Assembly: GCF_040529055.1 (NCBI RefSeq)
Contig: NZ_CP132342.1
Location: 186,001-250,000 of the forward strand
Direction: 5' to 3'
Length of the DNA: 64,000 bases
Origin: Xanthomonas sontii
GTDB taxonomy: Bacteria; Pseudomonadota; Gammaproteobacteria; Xanthomonadales; Xanthomonadaceae
In this document: piece after piece, positions 1 to 8,201 of the stretch
Numbering within the stretch: the first letter of the stretch is position 1
Layout: the number at the start of each line of letters is the position of its first letter
Made by a program: the position numbers and the translations under genes
Notes under the pieces: generated by a model
What the model saw: the letters and a program-made list of their open reading frames with translations, nothing else
The model's database searches: none
What the model was told of the DNA's origin: nothing

Positions 1-2
1 GC

Positions 3-470
3 GTGCCGGGCGATCTGGTGGAGATCGGGGTGTGGAAGGGCAAGTCGCTGGTGCTGATGAACGAGGTGTCTGGCCGCCAGCGCCGGGTGATCGGCATGGA
101 TCCGTTCGCGCTGCCGAATCAGTTCGAGGAATTCAACCACTATCGGCAGCAGTTGCTGCCCAATGCGCGCTTCATCCGCGGCTATTCCGAATTCTGCGCC
201 GAACATTTCTACGCCATGGAGCCGAAGGTGGCGCTGTTGCACATCGACGGCGGCCACACCGGGCGCAACGTGTTGCTGGATTTCCTGCTGTACGGGCCGA
301 GCGTGGTCTCCGGCGGGTTCGTGGTGTTCGACGACTACGGCGACTGGGAATACTCGCCGGAGGTCGGTCCCGCGGTGGACCTGCTGCGCGCCGCCGGCTA
401 CTTCGGCGACTTCCATGTGCTCGGCTGCGCCCACGGCTTCGAGAACAGCTATGTGCTGCAGCGCCGCTGA
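3..470 (+). CDS. TylF/macrocin-type O-methyltransferase, 5'-truncated by window edge
   Basis: The visible 155 residues form the C-terminal part of a class I SAM-dependent methyltransferase of the TylF type. A SAM-binding motif I (VEIGVWKGKS) sits almost at the first visible residue, followed by IGMDPF, LLHIDGGH and VVFDDY; the acidic residues of the last two match the divalent-metal ligands of TylF-like enzymes. Family members usually carry 60-100 residues before motif I, so the GTG at position 3 is probably internal and the true start lies upstream of the window. Members methylate sugar or natural-product hydroxyls; the substrate here cannot be told. The gene ends in TGA at 468-470 and is followed by 248 bp without a gene. 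Confidence 0.75.
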   Translation: MPGDLVEIGVWKGKSLVLMNEVSGRQRRVIGMDPFALPNQFEEFNHYRQQLLPNARFIRGYSEFCAEHFYAMEPKVALLHIDGGHTGRNVLLDFLLYGPSVVSGGFVVFDDYGDWEYSPEVGPAVDLLRAAGYFGDFHVLGCAHGFENSYVLQRR

Positions 471-718
471 GCCGACGCGCCTTGACCCTCCAGCGCGTGC
501 CGGCAGCGCAAAGCGGCGTTCCGAGAACGTCATCGCCGGGATGATCCCGGCCAACCAACAGGACAAACATTTCCGACACACCGATCATCGATCCTGGACC
601 CTGAGCCCGACAGCCACTCAGGGTGCGAACGTCGCGGCGCGTCCGAAGCTGCAGCCGCGCTCAACCATAACGGCATGGCAGATAGCATGCCGCCAATTCA
701 TCGCCGAGGCGGCCACCC

Positions 719-1336
719 ATGAAAAACACAACCGCCAAATGGCGAAACCATGACTATCTGGCGAGCATCATCGACAGCATCGATTCGATCGCGGCTGGAC
801 GGCCGATCATTCGCGACGCTGATCTTTCCGGCATCAGCATCGGCCCATCTGCCATCCTGGAGCAGTTAAAAGCCGCAAATCTCTTCGAATCGAGGATCAG
901 CAACACCGATCTGTCTTACTCGAAAATATCCGGAAGTGCGAACGATAGTTTCTTCATGAATGTCAGCTTCGAAAGTGCCAGCTTGAACGGAGCCCTTTTG
1001 TGCAGATCGGAAATAAAAAACTGCAACTTTTCAAAAAGCAAGCTTGCGATCAACATGGATGATGCGATCTGCGAAAAAACCGATTTCGTCAAAGCCAGGT
1101 TTTCCGGTGGATCTTGCGGAGTGGAGTACGGCGGCCGCCGGGTAAAATTCATGGACTGCGATTTTACCGGCGCTGTCTTTGACAGAGTCGAATTCAGAGC
1201 ATCGACATTCATCAACTGCATCTTTGCCGATGCGAAATTCAAGAAATGCGACTTGCGTGGCGCCAGGTTTGAGGCTGGCGTTCTGCCATTGGCAGCCCAG
1301 TTTGAGGACATGGACATCCCTTCTCAGTGTCGGTGA
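719..1336 (+). CDS. Pentapeptide-repeat protein, A+T-richer than surroundings
   Basis: A 205-residue protein with loose pentapeptide repeats (A-D/N-L-x-x type) from about residue 38 to 195, for example DADLS, AANLF, NTDLS, SASLN, KCDLRGARF. Such repeats fold into a right-handed quadrilateral beta-helix. No signal peptide, TM segment or second domain is seen. The gene uses many A/T-ending codons (aaa, tct, gat, ttt) while its neighbours end codons in G/C, which suggests recent transfer. It stands alone, with 248 bp before and 254 bp after. Pentapeptide proteins include DNA mimics such as Qnr and McbG, and immunity or effector proteins; nothing here selects among these. Confidence 0.8.
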   Translation: MKNTTAKWRNHDYLASIIDSIDSIAAGRPIIRDADLSGISIGPSAILEQLKAANLFESRISNTDLSYSKISGSANDSFFMNVSFESASLNGALLCRSEIKNCNFSKSKLAINMDDAICEKTDFVKARFSGGSCGVEYGGRRVKFMDCDFTGAVFDRVEFRASTFINCIFADAKFKKCDLRGARFEAGVLPLAAQFEDMDIPSQCR

Positions 1337-1590
1337 CCTCATCGGCGCAGGCCGACGATGAGGCCTGCCTGCACTCGTATAGACCGTTCGCCGGAGCGCT
1401 GCCCGGCCTTGCGGCTGTACCACAGCGCGACAGTGCGCTCGCCTGAGCCGCCCTGGATGCGAGCGACGGTACCCGCCAGCCCCCCCTGTTCATCATTATC
1501 TGGATGGCGTGATGCAACCGCGCCGGCGCAGGCCGCGTAAAGACAGGTGCACGGCCGACTGGCCGCGCATCCCTTTCAAGGAGCAAGCCC

Positions 1591-2181
1591 ATGAAGATCC
1601 ACTTGCTGTCCCTGGCCCTCGCCGGCCTCGTCTCCCTGCCCGCCATGGCCGCCCCCAGCCAGGCCGCGATGCACGACCACGCCGCGATGAGCGAAGCCAA
1701 GCCGAATCCGATGGTCGGCGGCGCGCCGATGTACGCCACCAAGGACATCATCGACAACGCGGTCAACTCCAAGGATCACACCACCCTGGTCGCCGCGGTC
1801 AAGGCCGCCGGCCTGGTGGACACGTTGAAGGGCGCCGGCCCGTTCACCGTGTTCGCACCGACCAACGCCGCCTTCGCCGCGTTGCCGGCCGGCACGGTGG
1901 ACACGTTGCTCAAGCCGGAGAACAAGGAAAAGCTGACCCAGGTGCTGACCTACCACGTGGTCCCCGGCAAGCTCGATGCGGCGGCGCTGCTGGCGCAGAT
2001 CAAGGCCGGCGGCGGCAGCGCCAAGCTGACCACCGTGCAGGGCGAAACGCTGATCGCCAAGACCCGCGGCGGCAAGGTCACGCTCACCGACAGCAAGGGC
2101 AATACCGCGCACGTCACCACCGCCGACGTGATGCAGAGCAACGGCGTGATCCATGTGGTGGACAAGGTTTTGATGCCGTAA
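1591..2181 (+). CDS. Secreted fasciclin (FAS1) domain protein
   Basis: 196 residues with a Sec signal peptide (MKIHLLSLALAGL..., cleavage near AMA at about residue 21), a short His/Met-containing linker, and one FAS1 domain from about residue 50 to the end. The H1 motif GPFTVFAPTNAAFAALP and the terminal H2-like segment GVIHVVDKVLMP are clear. Single-FAS1 bacterial proteins are periplasmic or extracellular adhesion or matrix proteins of mostly unknown partner. The ATG has a strong ribosome-binding site (aaggag, 8 nt upstream). It appears monocistronic; the next gene is convergent. Confidence 0.9.
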   Translation: MKIHLLSLALAGLVSLPAMAAPSQAAMHDHAAMSEAKPNPMVGGAPMYATKDIIDNAVNSKDHTTLVAAVKAAGLVDTLKGAGPFTVFAPTNAAFAALPAGTVDTLLKPENKEKLTQVLTYHVVPGKLDAAALLAQIKAGGGSAKLTTVQGETLIAKTRGGKVTLTDSKGNTAHVTTADVMQSNGVIHVVDKVLMP

Positions 2182-2304
2182 GCACGCGTCGGGGGGTGCA
2201 TTGGCATCGCGGGGGCGGCTACGGCCGTCCCCGTTTTGCACGCCCATGCAGCCAACAGCGACCGCGCGCCACGCCGACAACGCCCGGACCACGCGCACGA
2301 ACCG

Positions 2305-3759
2305 TCAGTCGCCGGCACCGCCTGCGTGCGGCGTCGGCACCTGCGCTGCCAGCACACGCAAGTCATCCACGAAGCCTTGATAGGCGGCCTCGCCCGCCTC
2401 GCCGCCGCGCTGGCGCAGCACCCACGACGGATGCACGGTGGCCAGCGCGCGGGTGCCGTCGTCCAGCGCCTGCCATTGCCCGCGCTGGGCCATCAGCTTG
2501 AAGCCGCTCCCCAGCACCGCGCGCGCCGCGGTCGCGCCCAGGCACAGCACGATGCGCGGGCGCACCCGCGCCAGTTCGCCGGCCAGCCATATCCGGCAGG
2601 CCTCGACATGCGCACGCTCGGGATTGCGGTGCAGCCGCGCCTTGCCGCGCTGCTCGAAGCGAAAGTGCTTGACCGCGTTGGTCACGTACATGCCTGCGCG
2701 TTCGACCCCTAGCTCCTGCAGCGCGCGATCGAACAGGCGCCCGGCCGGGCCGACGAAGGGGCGCCCGCTCAGGTCCTCCTCGTCGCCGGGCTGCTCGCCG
2801 ACCACCATCACCGCGGCGTCCTGCGGACCTTCGCCGAACACGGTCTGGGTGGCCGGCTGCCACAGCGGACAGCGGCGGCAGTCGCGCGCCGCCGCGCGCA
2901 GCGCCTCGAGGCTGTCGTCGGCGGCCATCACCGGCGCCGGTGCCGGCGCGGGAATGCGCCGCCGTACCGGTTCGGGCGCGCGCTCGGCCATCTCGCGCAC
3001 GCGCTGCCCGGCGTCGCGGATCAGCGTGGGCAGCAGTTGCGCTTCCGGCAGGTGCTTCCAGTATTTCTGCGGCATCTCCTGGCGCATCATCGTCGGGTTG
3101 AGCCGCGCCGGATTGAAGATGTTGGCGTAGTAGGTGCGCCACAGCGTGTCCTGCGCATCGTCGGCAGGCGCATCGGCACGCTGCGCGCCGGCGCCGAACT
3201 GCAGCGTCCCGCCATCCCAGCGCACGCTGCGGTACGGGGTGAGGATCGCCCAGCGCATGCCGGCGAAGCGCCGCGCGAAGAACGGCGCCACCCGATCGAC
3301 GATGTGATGTTCCGGCTCGAACCAGGCGATGTAGGCCTCCTGCTCGCCCGGCACCTCGCGGAAGCGCACGAACGCCTTCATCTTGTGGCTGTCGCGGCGC
3401 ACCGCCTGCGCCCATTGCTGGGCGCGGTGCACGTCGGCATCGGTGACCCGCTGCAGCAGCGCGCGCTCGCCGCCGGCGATGCGCCACAGGAGGCGGTACA
3501 GCAGCGCGTGCCGCTGCGGATCGCGATGGCACAGCACCGCACCGGCCAGCGCCAGGAACTCGGCCGACACCCGCGGCGGCGGCACCTGCGCCGGCAGCGT
3601 GGCGACGTCGGTCCCGACCAGCAAGCCGCCCTGCGCATCGCCGTCCCACGCCAGCGTCTCCGGCGCCACCTGCGCACACCACGCCGCCCGCGCCACCGCC
3701 CGCCACGCCTCCAGGCTCCACGGCGGCACCACCTCAGCCTGGAACATGCCCCGCTCCAC
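2305..3759 (-). CDS. DUF4130 / UdgX-family uracil-DNA-binding fusion protein
   Basis: 484 residues in two parts. Residues about 1-270 match the SAM-linked DUF4130 domain (TIGR03915 type; FVRFREVPGEQEAYIAWFEPEHHI region). Residues about 285-484 are a family 4/X uracil-DNA glycosylase: Fe-S cysteines begin in CRRCPLW, motif A is GEQPGDEEDLSGRPFVGPAGR, and motif B is TVHPSWVL. The UdgX-specific loop KARLH is present, with His377 matching the residue that in UdgX links covalently to the abasic sugar after uracil removal. A Pro/Ala linker joins the halves. The radical SAM gene at 4149-5378 is its usual genomic partner; here 389 bp of repeat-rich DNA separates them. Role inferred: repair or capture of damaged DNA bases. 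Confidence 0.88.
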   Translation of the reverse strand: MERGMFQAEVVPPWSLEAWRAVARAAWCAQVAPETLAWDGDAQGGLLVGTDVATLPAQVPPPRVSAEFLALAGAVLCHRDPQRHALLYRLLWRIAGGERALLQRVTDADVHRAQQWAQAVRRDSHKMKAFVRFREVPGEQEAYIAWFEPEHHIVDRVAPFFARRFAGMRWAILTPYRSVRWDGGTLQFGAGAQRADAPADDAQDTLWRTYYANIFNPARLNPTMMRQEMPQKYWKHLPEAQLLPTLIRDAGQRVREMAERAPEPVRRRIPAPAPAPVMAADDSLEALRAAARDCRRCPLWQPATQTVFGEGPQDAAVMVVGEQPGDEEDLSGRPFVGPAGRLFDRALQELGVERAGMYVTNAVKHFRFEQRGKARLHRNPERAHVEACRIWLAGELARVRPRIVLCLGATAARAVLGSGFKLMAQRGQWQALDDGTRALATVHPSWVLRQRGGEAGEAAYQGFVDDLRVLAAQVPTPHAGGAGD

Positions 3760-4148
3760 GCATCAACTCACCGAAACGCATGCAGAACACAGCAACACAA
3801 CCGCCAACACAGCATCCGCAACCATCGCCGCGCCTGCAGATTTTGCTTTTGCTTTTGCTCGTGATGTTGCTTTTAAAACTTCCCGTCTTAAAGCGAGCCG
3901 AGCACCGGAGTGGCGAGCGGCCGAAGAGGCGCCCTTGTTTGAGCGAAGCGAGTTTGGGCGCCGTGCCGCTCGCCGCGAGGAGCGCAGGGGACCGGTGCGG
4001 CCGTATCGCACCGGCTCGTGTCAGGCGGGAGCGGTTTTGGTGACTTTTGCCAAGACAAAAGTCACTCGCGCCCGTAGGCGCGAAAGCCTTTGATGTTGCT
4101 GTTGCTGCTGCCGTTGCAGCAGGCATGGCAACGCCCCACCCTACCGCG
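3760..4148. repeat. Gene-free stretch with dispersed-type palindromic module
   Basis: 389 bp between two minus-strand genes hold no credible gene. From about 3840 the sequence is a run of pyrimidine-rich tgctttt motifs, then several inverted repeats: ggcgccc...gggcgcc around 3931-3963, accggtgcg...cgcaccgg around 3991-4016, and a perfect 10-bp stem gtgacttttg/caaaagtcac (4040-4065). From memory, the gtgacttttgcc...caaaagtcac module recurs in many Xanthomonas intergenic regions; that cannot be tested here. The hairpin may also end transcription of the radical SAM gene. Confidence 0.5.
4040..4065. terminator. Perfect 10-bp hairpin downstream of the radical SAM gene
   Basis: Stem gtgacttttg (4040-4049), loop ccaaga, stem caaaagtcac (4056-4065). 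It lies 83 bp beyond the stop of the minus-strand gene at 4149. The internal T/A runs in the stem do not form a classic T tail, so terminator function is only possible; it may simply be part of the repeat module. Confidence 0.35.
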
Positions 4149-5378
4149 TCAATCAAACAAGCCACCCTGCCGCGGTGCCGGCGCCAACTGCGCACGCAGC
4201 CGCTGCGGATCGTCCAGCCGCTGCCGCGGATGGTGATCGAGCACACTGACGAACGGCAGCAACTTCTTCAGCGGCACCCGCAGCCGCGCCAGATCCTCGA
4301 CCCGCAGCCGCGCATGCCGCCGCGCCAGCAGCAAGCGCTCGACGTTGCGGGTGCCCAGCCCCGGCACGCGCAACAACAGTTCGCGCGCGGCGGTGTTGAG
4401 ATCCACCGGGAATCGCTCCGGGTTGCGCAGCGCCCACGCCAGCTTGGGGTCCACGTCCAGATCGAGCATGCCGCTGGCCGCAGGCGGGGCGATCTCCTCC
4501 ACCGAGAAATCGTAGAACCGCAGCAGCCAGTCGGCCTGGTACAGGCGGTGCTCGCGCTGCAGCGGCGGCGCCAGCAGCGGCAGCTTGGCCGAGGCGTCGG
4601 GAATCGGGCTGAACGCGGAGTAGTAGACCCGGCGCAGGCGATAGTTGCCGTAGAGATTGTGGCTGGTGTGCAGGATCGCGCGGTCGTCCGCGCCGTCGGC
4701 GCCGACGATCATCTGCGTGCTCTGCCCGGCCGGGGCGAAGCGCGGCGGCTTGGCGCGCACCCGCGCCTCGGCCTTGCGCGCCTCCTTGCTCTCCTCGATG
4801 CGCCAGCGCAGCTCGCCCATCGCCGCACGGATGCCGCCGACGTTCTTCTCCGGCGCCAATTGCGCCAGGCCGCGCTCGGTCGGCAGCTCCACGTTGATGC
4901 TGAGCCGGTCGGCGTAGCGGCCGGCGGCGGCGAGCAGCTCCGGCGCCGCGTCGGGAATGGTCTTGAGATGGATGTAGCCAGCGAAGCGGTGCTCCTCGCG
5001 CAGCTGCCGCGCCACTTCCACCAGTTGCTCCATGGTGTAGTCGCTGTTGCGGATGATGCCGCTGGAGAGGAACAGGCCTTCGATGTAGTTGCGCTTGTAG
5101 AAATCCAGGGTCAGCTTGACCACTTCGGCCGGGGTGAAGCGCGCGCGGCGCACGTTGCTGGACACGCGGTTGACGCAGTACGCGCAGTCGAACACGCAGA
5201 AGTTGGTCAGCAGGATCTTCAGCAGCGACACGCAGCGCCCGTCGGGCGTGTACGAATGGCAGATGCCCATGCCCTCGGTGCTGCCGATGCCGCCGCTGCG
5301 CAGCGAATGGCGCTTGTCGGCGCCGCTGGAGGCGCAGGACGCGTCGGCGAGCACGGCGAGTTTCTCGAGGGTATTCAC
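4149..5378 (-). CDS. Putative DNA modification/repair radical SAM protein (UDG-linked)
   Basis: 409 residues. A radical SAM CxxxCxxC cluster (C61, C65, C68 within CVFDCAYC) binds the 4Fe-4S centre. The barrel continues with SSGIIRNSDYTMEQLVEV, and the C-terminus carries helix-hairpin-helix segments (LLRVPGLGTRNVERLLLARR and ARLRVPLKKLLPF) typical of DNA binding. Length and order match the TIGR03916 family, which co-occurs with the DUF4130/UDG protein encoded at 2305-3759. The pairing suggests a SAM-radical reaction on a damaged or modified base, with the UdgX partner acting before or after it. The chemistry is not known to me for this family. Confidence 0.88.
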   Translation of the reverse strand: MNTLEKLAVLADASCASSGADKRHSLRSGGIGSTEGMGICHSYTPDGRCVSLLKILLTNFCVFDCAYCVNRVSSNVRRARFTPAEVVKLTLDFYKRNYIEGLFLSSGIIRNSDYTMEQLVEVARQLREEHRFAGYIHLKTIPDAAPELLAAAGRYADRLSINVELPTERGLAQLAPEKNVGGIRAAMGELRWRIEESKEARKAEARVRAKPPRFAPAGQSTQMIVGADGADDRAILHTSHNLYGNYRLRRVYYSAFSPIPDASAKLPLLAPPLQREHRLYQADWLLRFYDFSVEEIAPPAASGMLDLDVDPKLAWALRNPERFPVDLNTAARELLLRVPGLGTRNVERLLLARRHARLRVEDLARLRVPLKKLLPFVSVLDHHPRQRLDDPQRLRAQLAPAPRQGGLFD

Positions 5379-5472
5379 CGGCCGACGATGCCGGGTCCGC
5401 GTCTCAAACGGTGAGACGCGGATGCGGTGCGGCCTTCACCGCGATGAATCGCTCAGGTCGATCTCCTGGCGT

Positions 5473-6279
5473 TCAGGCCGCCACGCGCGCCGCGGCGCCG
5501 TCGAAGCGGTAGATGTCCATCGCCAGCAGGCCGGCGTCGATCCCCGCATCGATGCGCTGCGCGCCCAGCCCGTCCGCGCCGGCCGCACCCATCGCCACGT
5601 AGATCGGCAGCCAGTGCTCGTCGGTGGGATGCGCGCGCTCGGCGAACGGCGCCTGCCGGCGGTAGTCGAGCATCGCCGGCACGTCGTCGCGGCGCAACGC
5701 CTGCTCGGTCCATTCGATGAACGGACGCACGTAGGGCACTTCCTTGCCCTCGGCGTAGCGGCCGAAGTCGTGCAGGTTGTGGGTGATGCTGCCCGAGCCG
5801 ATCACCAGCACGCCGTCCTCGCGCAGCGGCGCCAGTGCGCGGCCAAGCGCCAGGTGGTGCTCCGGCCCGAGTTCCGGCTGGATCGACAGCGGCACCACCG
5901 GGATGTCGGCCTGCGGGTACAGCAGCGACAGCGGCACCCACACGCCGTGGTCCAGCCCGCGACGCTCGTCCAGCACCGGCGCCAGCCCGGCCTGCGCCAA
6001 CAGCTCGGCGACCTGCTGGGCCACGGCCGGCGCACCCGGCGCCGGGTACTGCATCGCGTACAGCGCCTGCGGGAATCCGCCGAAGTCGTGGATGGTCTGC
6101 GGCTGCGCCGCGGCGCCGACCAGCGGTCGCCGGCCCAGCCAGTGCGCCGAGGCCAGCACGATGGCGCGCGGCCGCGGCAGCGTCGCCGCCAGTTCGGCCA
6201 GCCGCGTGCCGACCAGGCCGGGCTGCAGCGCGGTCATCGGCGAACCGTGCGAGATGTACAGGGAAGGCAAACGCGCCAT
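5473..6279 (-). CDS. DODA-type class III extradiol ring-cleavage dioxygenase
   Basis: 268 residues of the 4,5-DOPA extradiol dioxygenase (YgiD-like) family. The metal/catalytic histidines appear in their family order: H11 in YISHGSPM, TIHDFGGFP, GLDHGVWVPL and GSGSITHNLHDF. The enzyme is expected to be cytoplasmic, to bind one Zn or Fe, and to open a catechol ring; the physiological substrate in bacteria is usually unclear. Its start is 138 bp from the divergent LysR gene at 6418, which is its probable regulator. Confidence 0.9.
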   Translation of the reverse strand: MARLPSLYISHGSPMTALQPGLVGTRLAELAATLPRPRAIVLASAHWLGRRPLVGAAAQPQTIHDFGGFPQALYAMQYPAPGAPAVAQQVAELLAQAGLAPVLDERRGLDHGVWVPLSLLYPQADIPVVPLSIQPELGPEHHLALGRALAPLREDGVLVIGSGSITHNLHDFGRYAEGKEVPYVRPFIEWTEQALRRDDVPAMLDYRRQAPFAERAHPTDEHWLPIYVAMGAAGADGLGAQRIDAGIDAGLLAMDIYRFDGAAARVAA

Positions 6280-6417
6280 GGCAGGTCTCCACAGTGGGGG
6301 GCGGCACGGTGGCGCGCGCGGCCAGCGCCGGGCGTTCGTGCAGGCGACCAGGGTATTTCCGCCATCTGCGGGAATAAATTACCCTGCCGCCGACGATCCA
6401 TTTCAGGAACCGAAACA

Positions 6418-7323
6418 ATGGACACGCTGGAGGCGATGCGGGTCTTTGTCGCCGTGGTCGACCGCAACGGCTTCAACGCCGCCGCCGACGCGCTGGGCAT
6501 TTCCACCGCCAGCGTCACCCGCCAGGTGGCGTGGCTGGAACAGCGCCTGGGCTCGCGCCTGCTCAACCGCACCACCCGCCGGGTCAGCCCGAGCAGTGTC
6601 GGCGCGGCGTATTACCAGCGCTGCCAGTTGCTGCTGGCCGAGTTCGACGACATGGAGGCGGCGGTCGGCGAGCAGGCGCTGACGCCCTCCGGCACGCTGC
6701 GGATCAACGCACCGTTCAGTTTCAGCGTTGCCCGGCTGGGCCCGCGCCTGGCCGGCTACAGCGCGCGCTATCCGCAGGTCGCCCTCGATCTGTCGCTGTC
6801 GGACCGCCTGGTGGACATCGTCGAGGAAGGCTACGACCTGGCGATCCGCATCACCCGCCAGGTGGCGCCCACCTTGATCGCGCGCAAGCTCGGCGAAGTG
6901 CAGGCGTTCCTGTGCGCGTCGCCGGACTACCTGGCGCGTGCCGGCACCCCGCAGCTGGCCGCCGACCTCGCCGGCCACGCCTTCCTCAGTTACAGCTACG
7001 TGCAGGACGACCTGACCCTGCACGGCCCCGACGGCGCGACCCAGGTGCGGGTGGCCGGCACCCTGCGCGCCAACTGCGGCGACGTGCTGCGCGAGGCGGC
7101 CATCGCCGGCATGGGCGTCACCGTGCAACCGGACTTCATGGCCGAAGCGGCGCTGGAGGACGGCCGCCTGGTGCGGGTGCTGCCCGACCACGAGATCGGG
7201 CCGATCGGCGTCTACGCGGTGTACGCCAGCCGCAGCCACCTCGCGCCGAAGGTGCGCAGCTTCATCGACTACCTGGTCGAAGTGGGCATCGATCGCACGA
7301 TGCGCTCCCCGGCCGAGAGCTGA
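6418..7323 (+). CDS. LysR-family transcriptional regulator
   Basis: 301 residues: an N-terminal winged helix-turn-helix (MDTLEAMRVFVAVVDRNGFN... through RLLNRTTRRVSPSSVG) and a LysR substrate-binding domain from about residue 90. The profile, with LNRTTR and GTLRINAPFSF, fits the CrgA/DmlR-like subgroup. It starts 138 bp from the divergent dioxygenase gene; the shared spacer contains an A/T-rich patch (ggaataaatt, around 6371) suited to a promoter. It probably controls the dioxygenase and itself, and perhaps the flavodoxin-fold gene downstream. Confidence 0.92.
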   Translation: MDTLEAMRVFVAVVDRNGFNAAADALGISTASVTRQVAWLEQRLGSRLLNRTTRRVSPSSVGAAYYQRCQLLLAEFDDMEAAVGEQALTPSGTLRINAPFSFSVARLGPRLAGYSARYPQVALDLSLSDRLVDIVEEGYDLAIRITRQVAPTLIARKLGEVQAFLCASPDYLARAGTPQLAADLAGHAFLSYSYVQDDLTLHGPDGATQVRVAGTLRANCGDVLREAAIAGMGVTVQPDFMAEAALEDGRLVRVLPDHEIGPIGVYAVYASRSHLAPKVRSFIDYLVEVGIDRTMRSPAES

Positions 7324-7431
7324 ACCGCGGCGCGCGGACCGGACACAACATCCCGCCGATGACGCTGATCGCGGCGGCCGCGCATGCGCACAATGCCCGC
7401 GCTTTTCCCCCTCACCTTCAGGAGTCCGCGT

Positions 7432-8001
7432 ATGAGCAAGATCGCGATCGTCTACTTCAGCGGCTACGGCCACACCGTCAAGCAGGCCGAGGCCGTGCAC
7501 GCCGGCGCCGCCAGCGTCGGCGAAGCCACGCTGTACCGCATCGACCAGGACGGCAACTTGCCCGACGGCGCCTGGGAAGCCATCGGCCAGGCCGACGCCA
7601 TCGTCTACGGCAGCCCGACCTACATGGGCGGCCCGGCCTGGCAGTTCAAGAAATTCGCCGACGCCAGCTCCAAGCCGTGGTTCGCGCAGGCCTGGAAGGA
7701 CAAGATCGCCGCCGGCTTCACCAACTCGGCCTCGGTCAACGGCGACAAGTTCGCCACCATCGAATACTTCTGGACCCTGGCCCAGCAGCACGGCCAGATC
7801 TGGGTCGGCACCGGCCTGCTGCCGTCCAACACCAAGGCGCACGGCCCGAACGACGTGAACTGGACCGCCGGCTCCGGCGGCGCGCTGGCGATCTCGCCGT
7901 CCGACGCCTCGCCGGACGAGGCGCCGCGCAGCGGCGACCTGGAGACCGCGCGCCTGCTCGGCAAGCGTGTGGCCGAGTTCGCGGCCAAGCTCAAGGGCTG
8001 A
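7432..8001 (+). CDS. Flavodoxin-fold NAD(P)H:quinone oxidoreductase, WrbA-like
   Basis: 189 residues with an FMN-binding flavodoxin fold: phosphate-loop region VYFSGYGHTVKQAE near the N-terminus, YGSPTYMGGPAWQFKKF in the middle, and GTGLLPSN later. Proteins of this type pass two electrons from NAD(P)H to quinones or nitro compounds in the cytoplasm. The ATG is chosen for the aggag ribosome-binding site 8 nt upstream (caggagtccgcgtatg). The gene follows the LysR gene by 108 bp on the same strand and ends just before a perfect hairpin terminator. Confidence 0.88.
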   Translation: MSKIAIVYFSGYGHTVKQAEAVHAGAASVGEATLYRIDQDGNLPDGAWEAIGQADAIVYGSPTYMGGPAWQFKKFADASSKPWFAQAWKDKIAAGFTNSASVNGDKFATIEYFWTLAQQHGQIWVGTGLLPSNTKAHGPNDVNWTAGSGGALAISPSDASPDEAPRSGDLETARLLGKRVAEFAAKLKG

Positions 8002-8008
8002 GTCCGAC

Positions 8009-8033
8009 GGTGCCGCCCGCAAAGGGCGGCACC
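8009..8033 (+). terminator. Hairpin terminator after the WrbA-like gene
   Basis: Perfect 10-bp stem ggtgccgccc / gggcggcacc with the 5-nt loop gcaaa, starting 7 bp beyond the TGA at 8001. No T run follows, so it may need help, but position and stem strength favour a terminator. Confidence 0.6.
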
Positions 8034-8201
8034 CTGCATCGCGATCGCAGCGGTCTCCGGGCGAGGCGATGCCCCTTCGGCGCCCGGCCTTTGCCGGTCG
8101 GGCGCTTCCTCAAGGCAACAATGCCCTCGCGCTGCGGCGCTGCCGCGTGTTCTCTGCATTCTGGTCTCGCCATGCACCGGCCCTCGGCCAGCGCCATCGC
8201 G

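Noticed and set aside
5116..6417. N-terminal extension of the LysR protein at 6418
   Set aside because: The upstream frame is the antisense of the radical SAM and dioxygenase genes; the LysR family start is the ATG at 6418.
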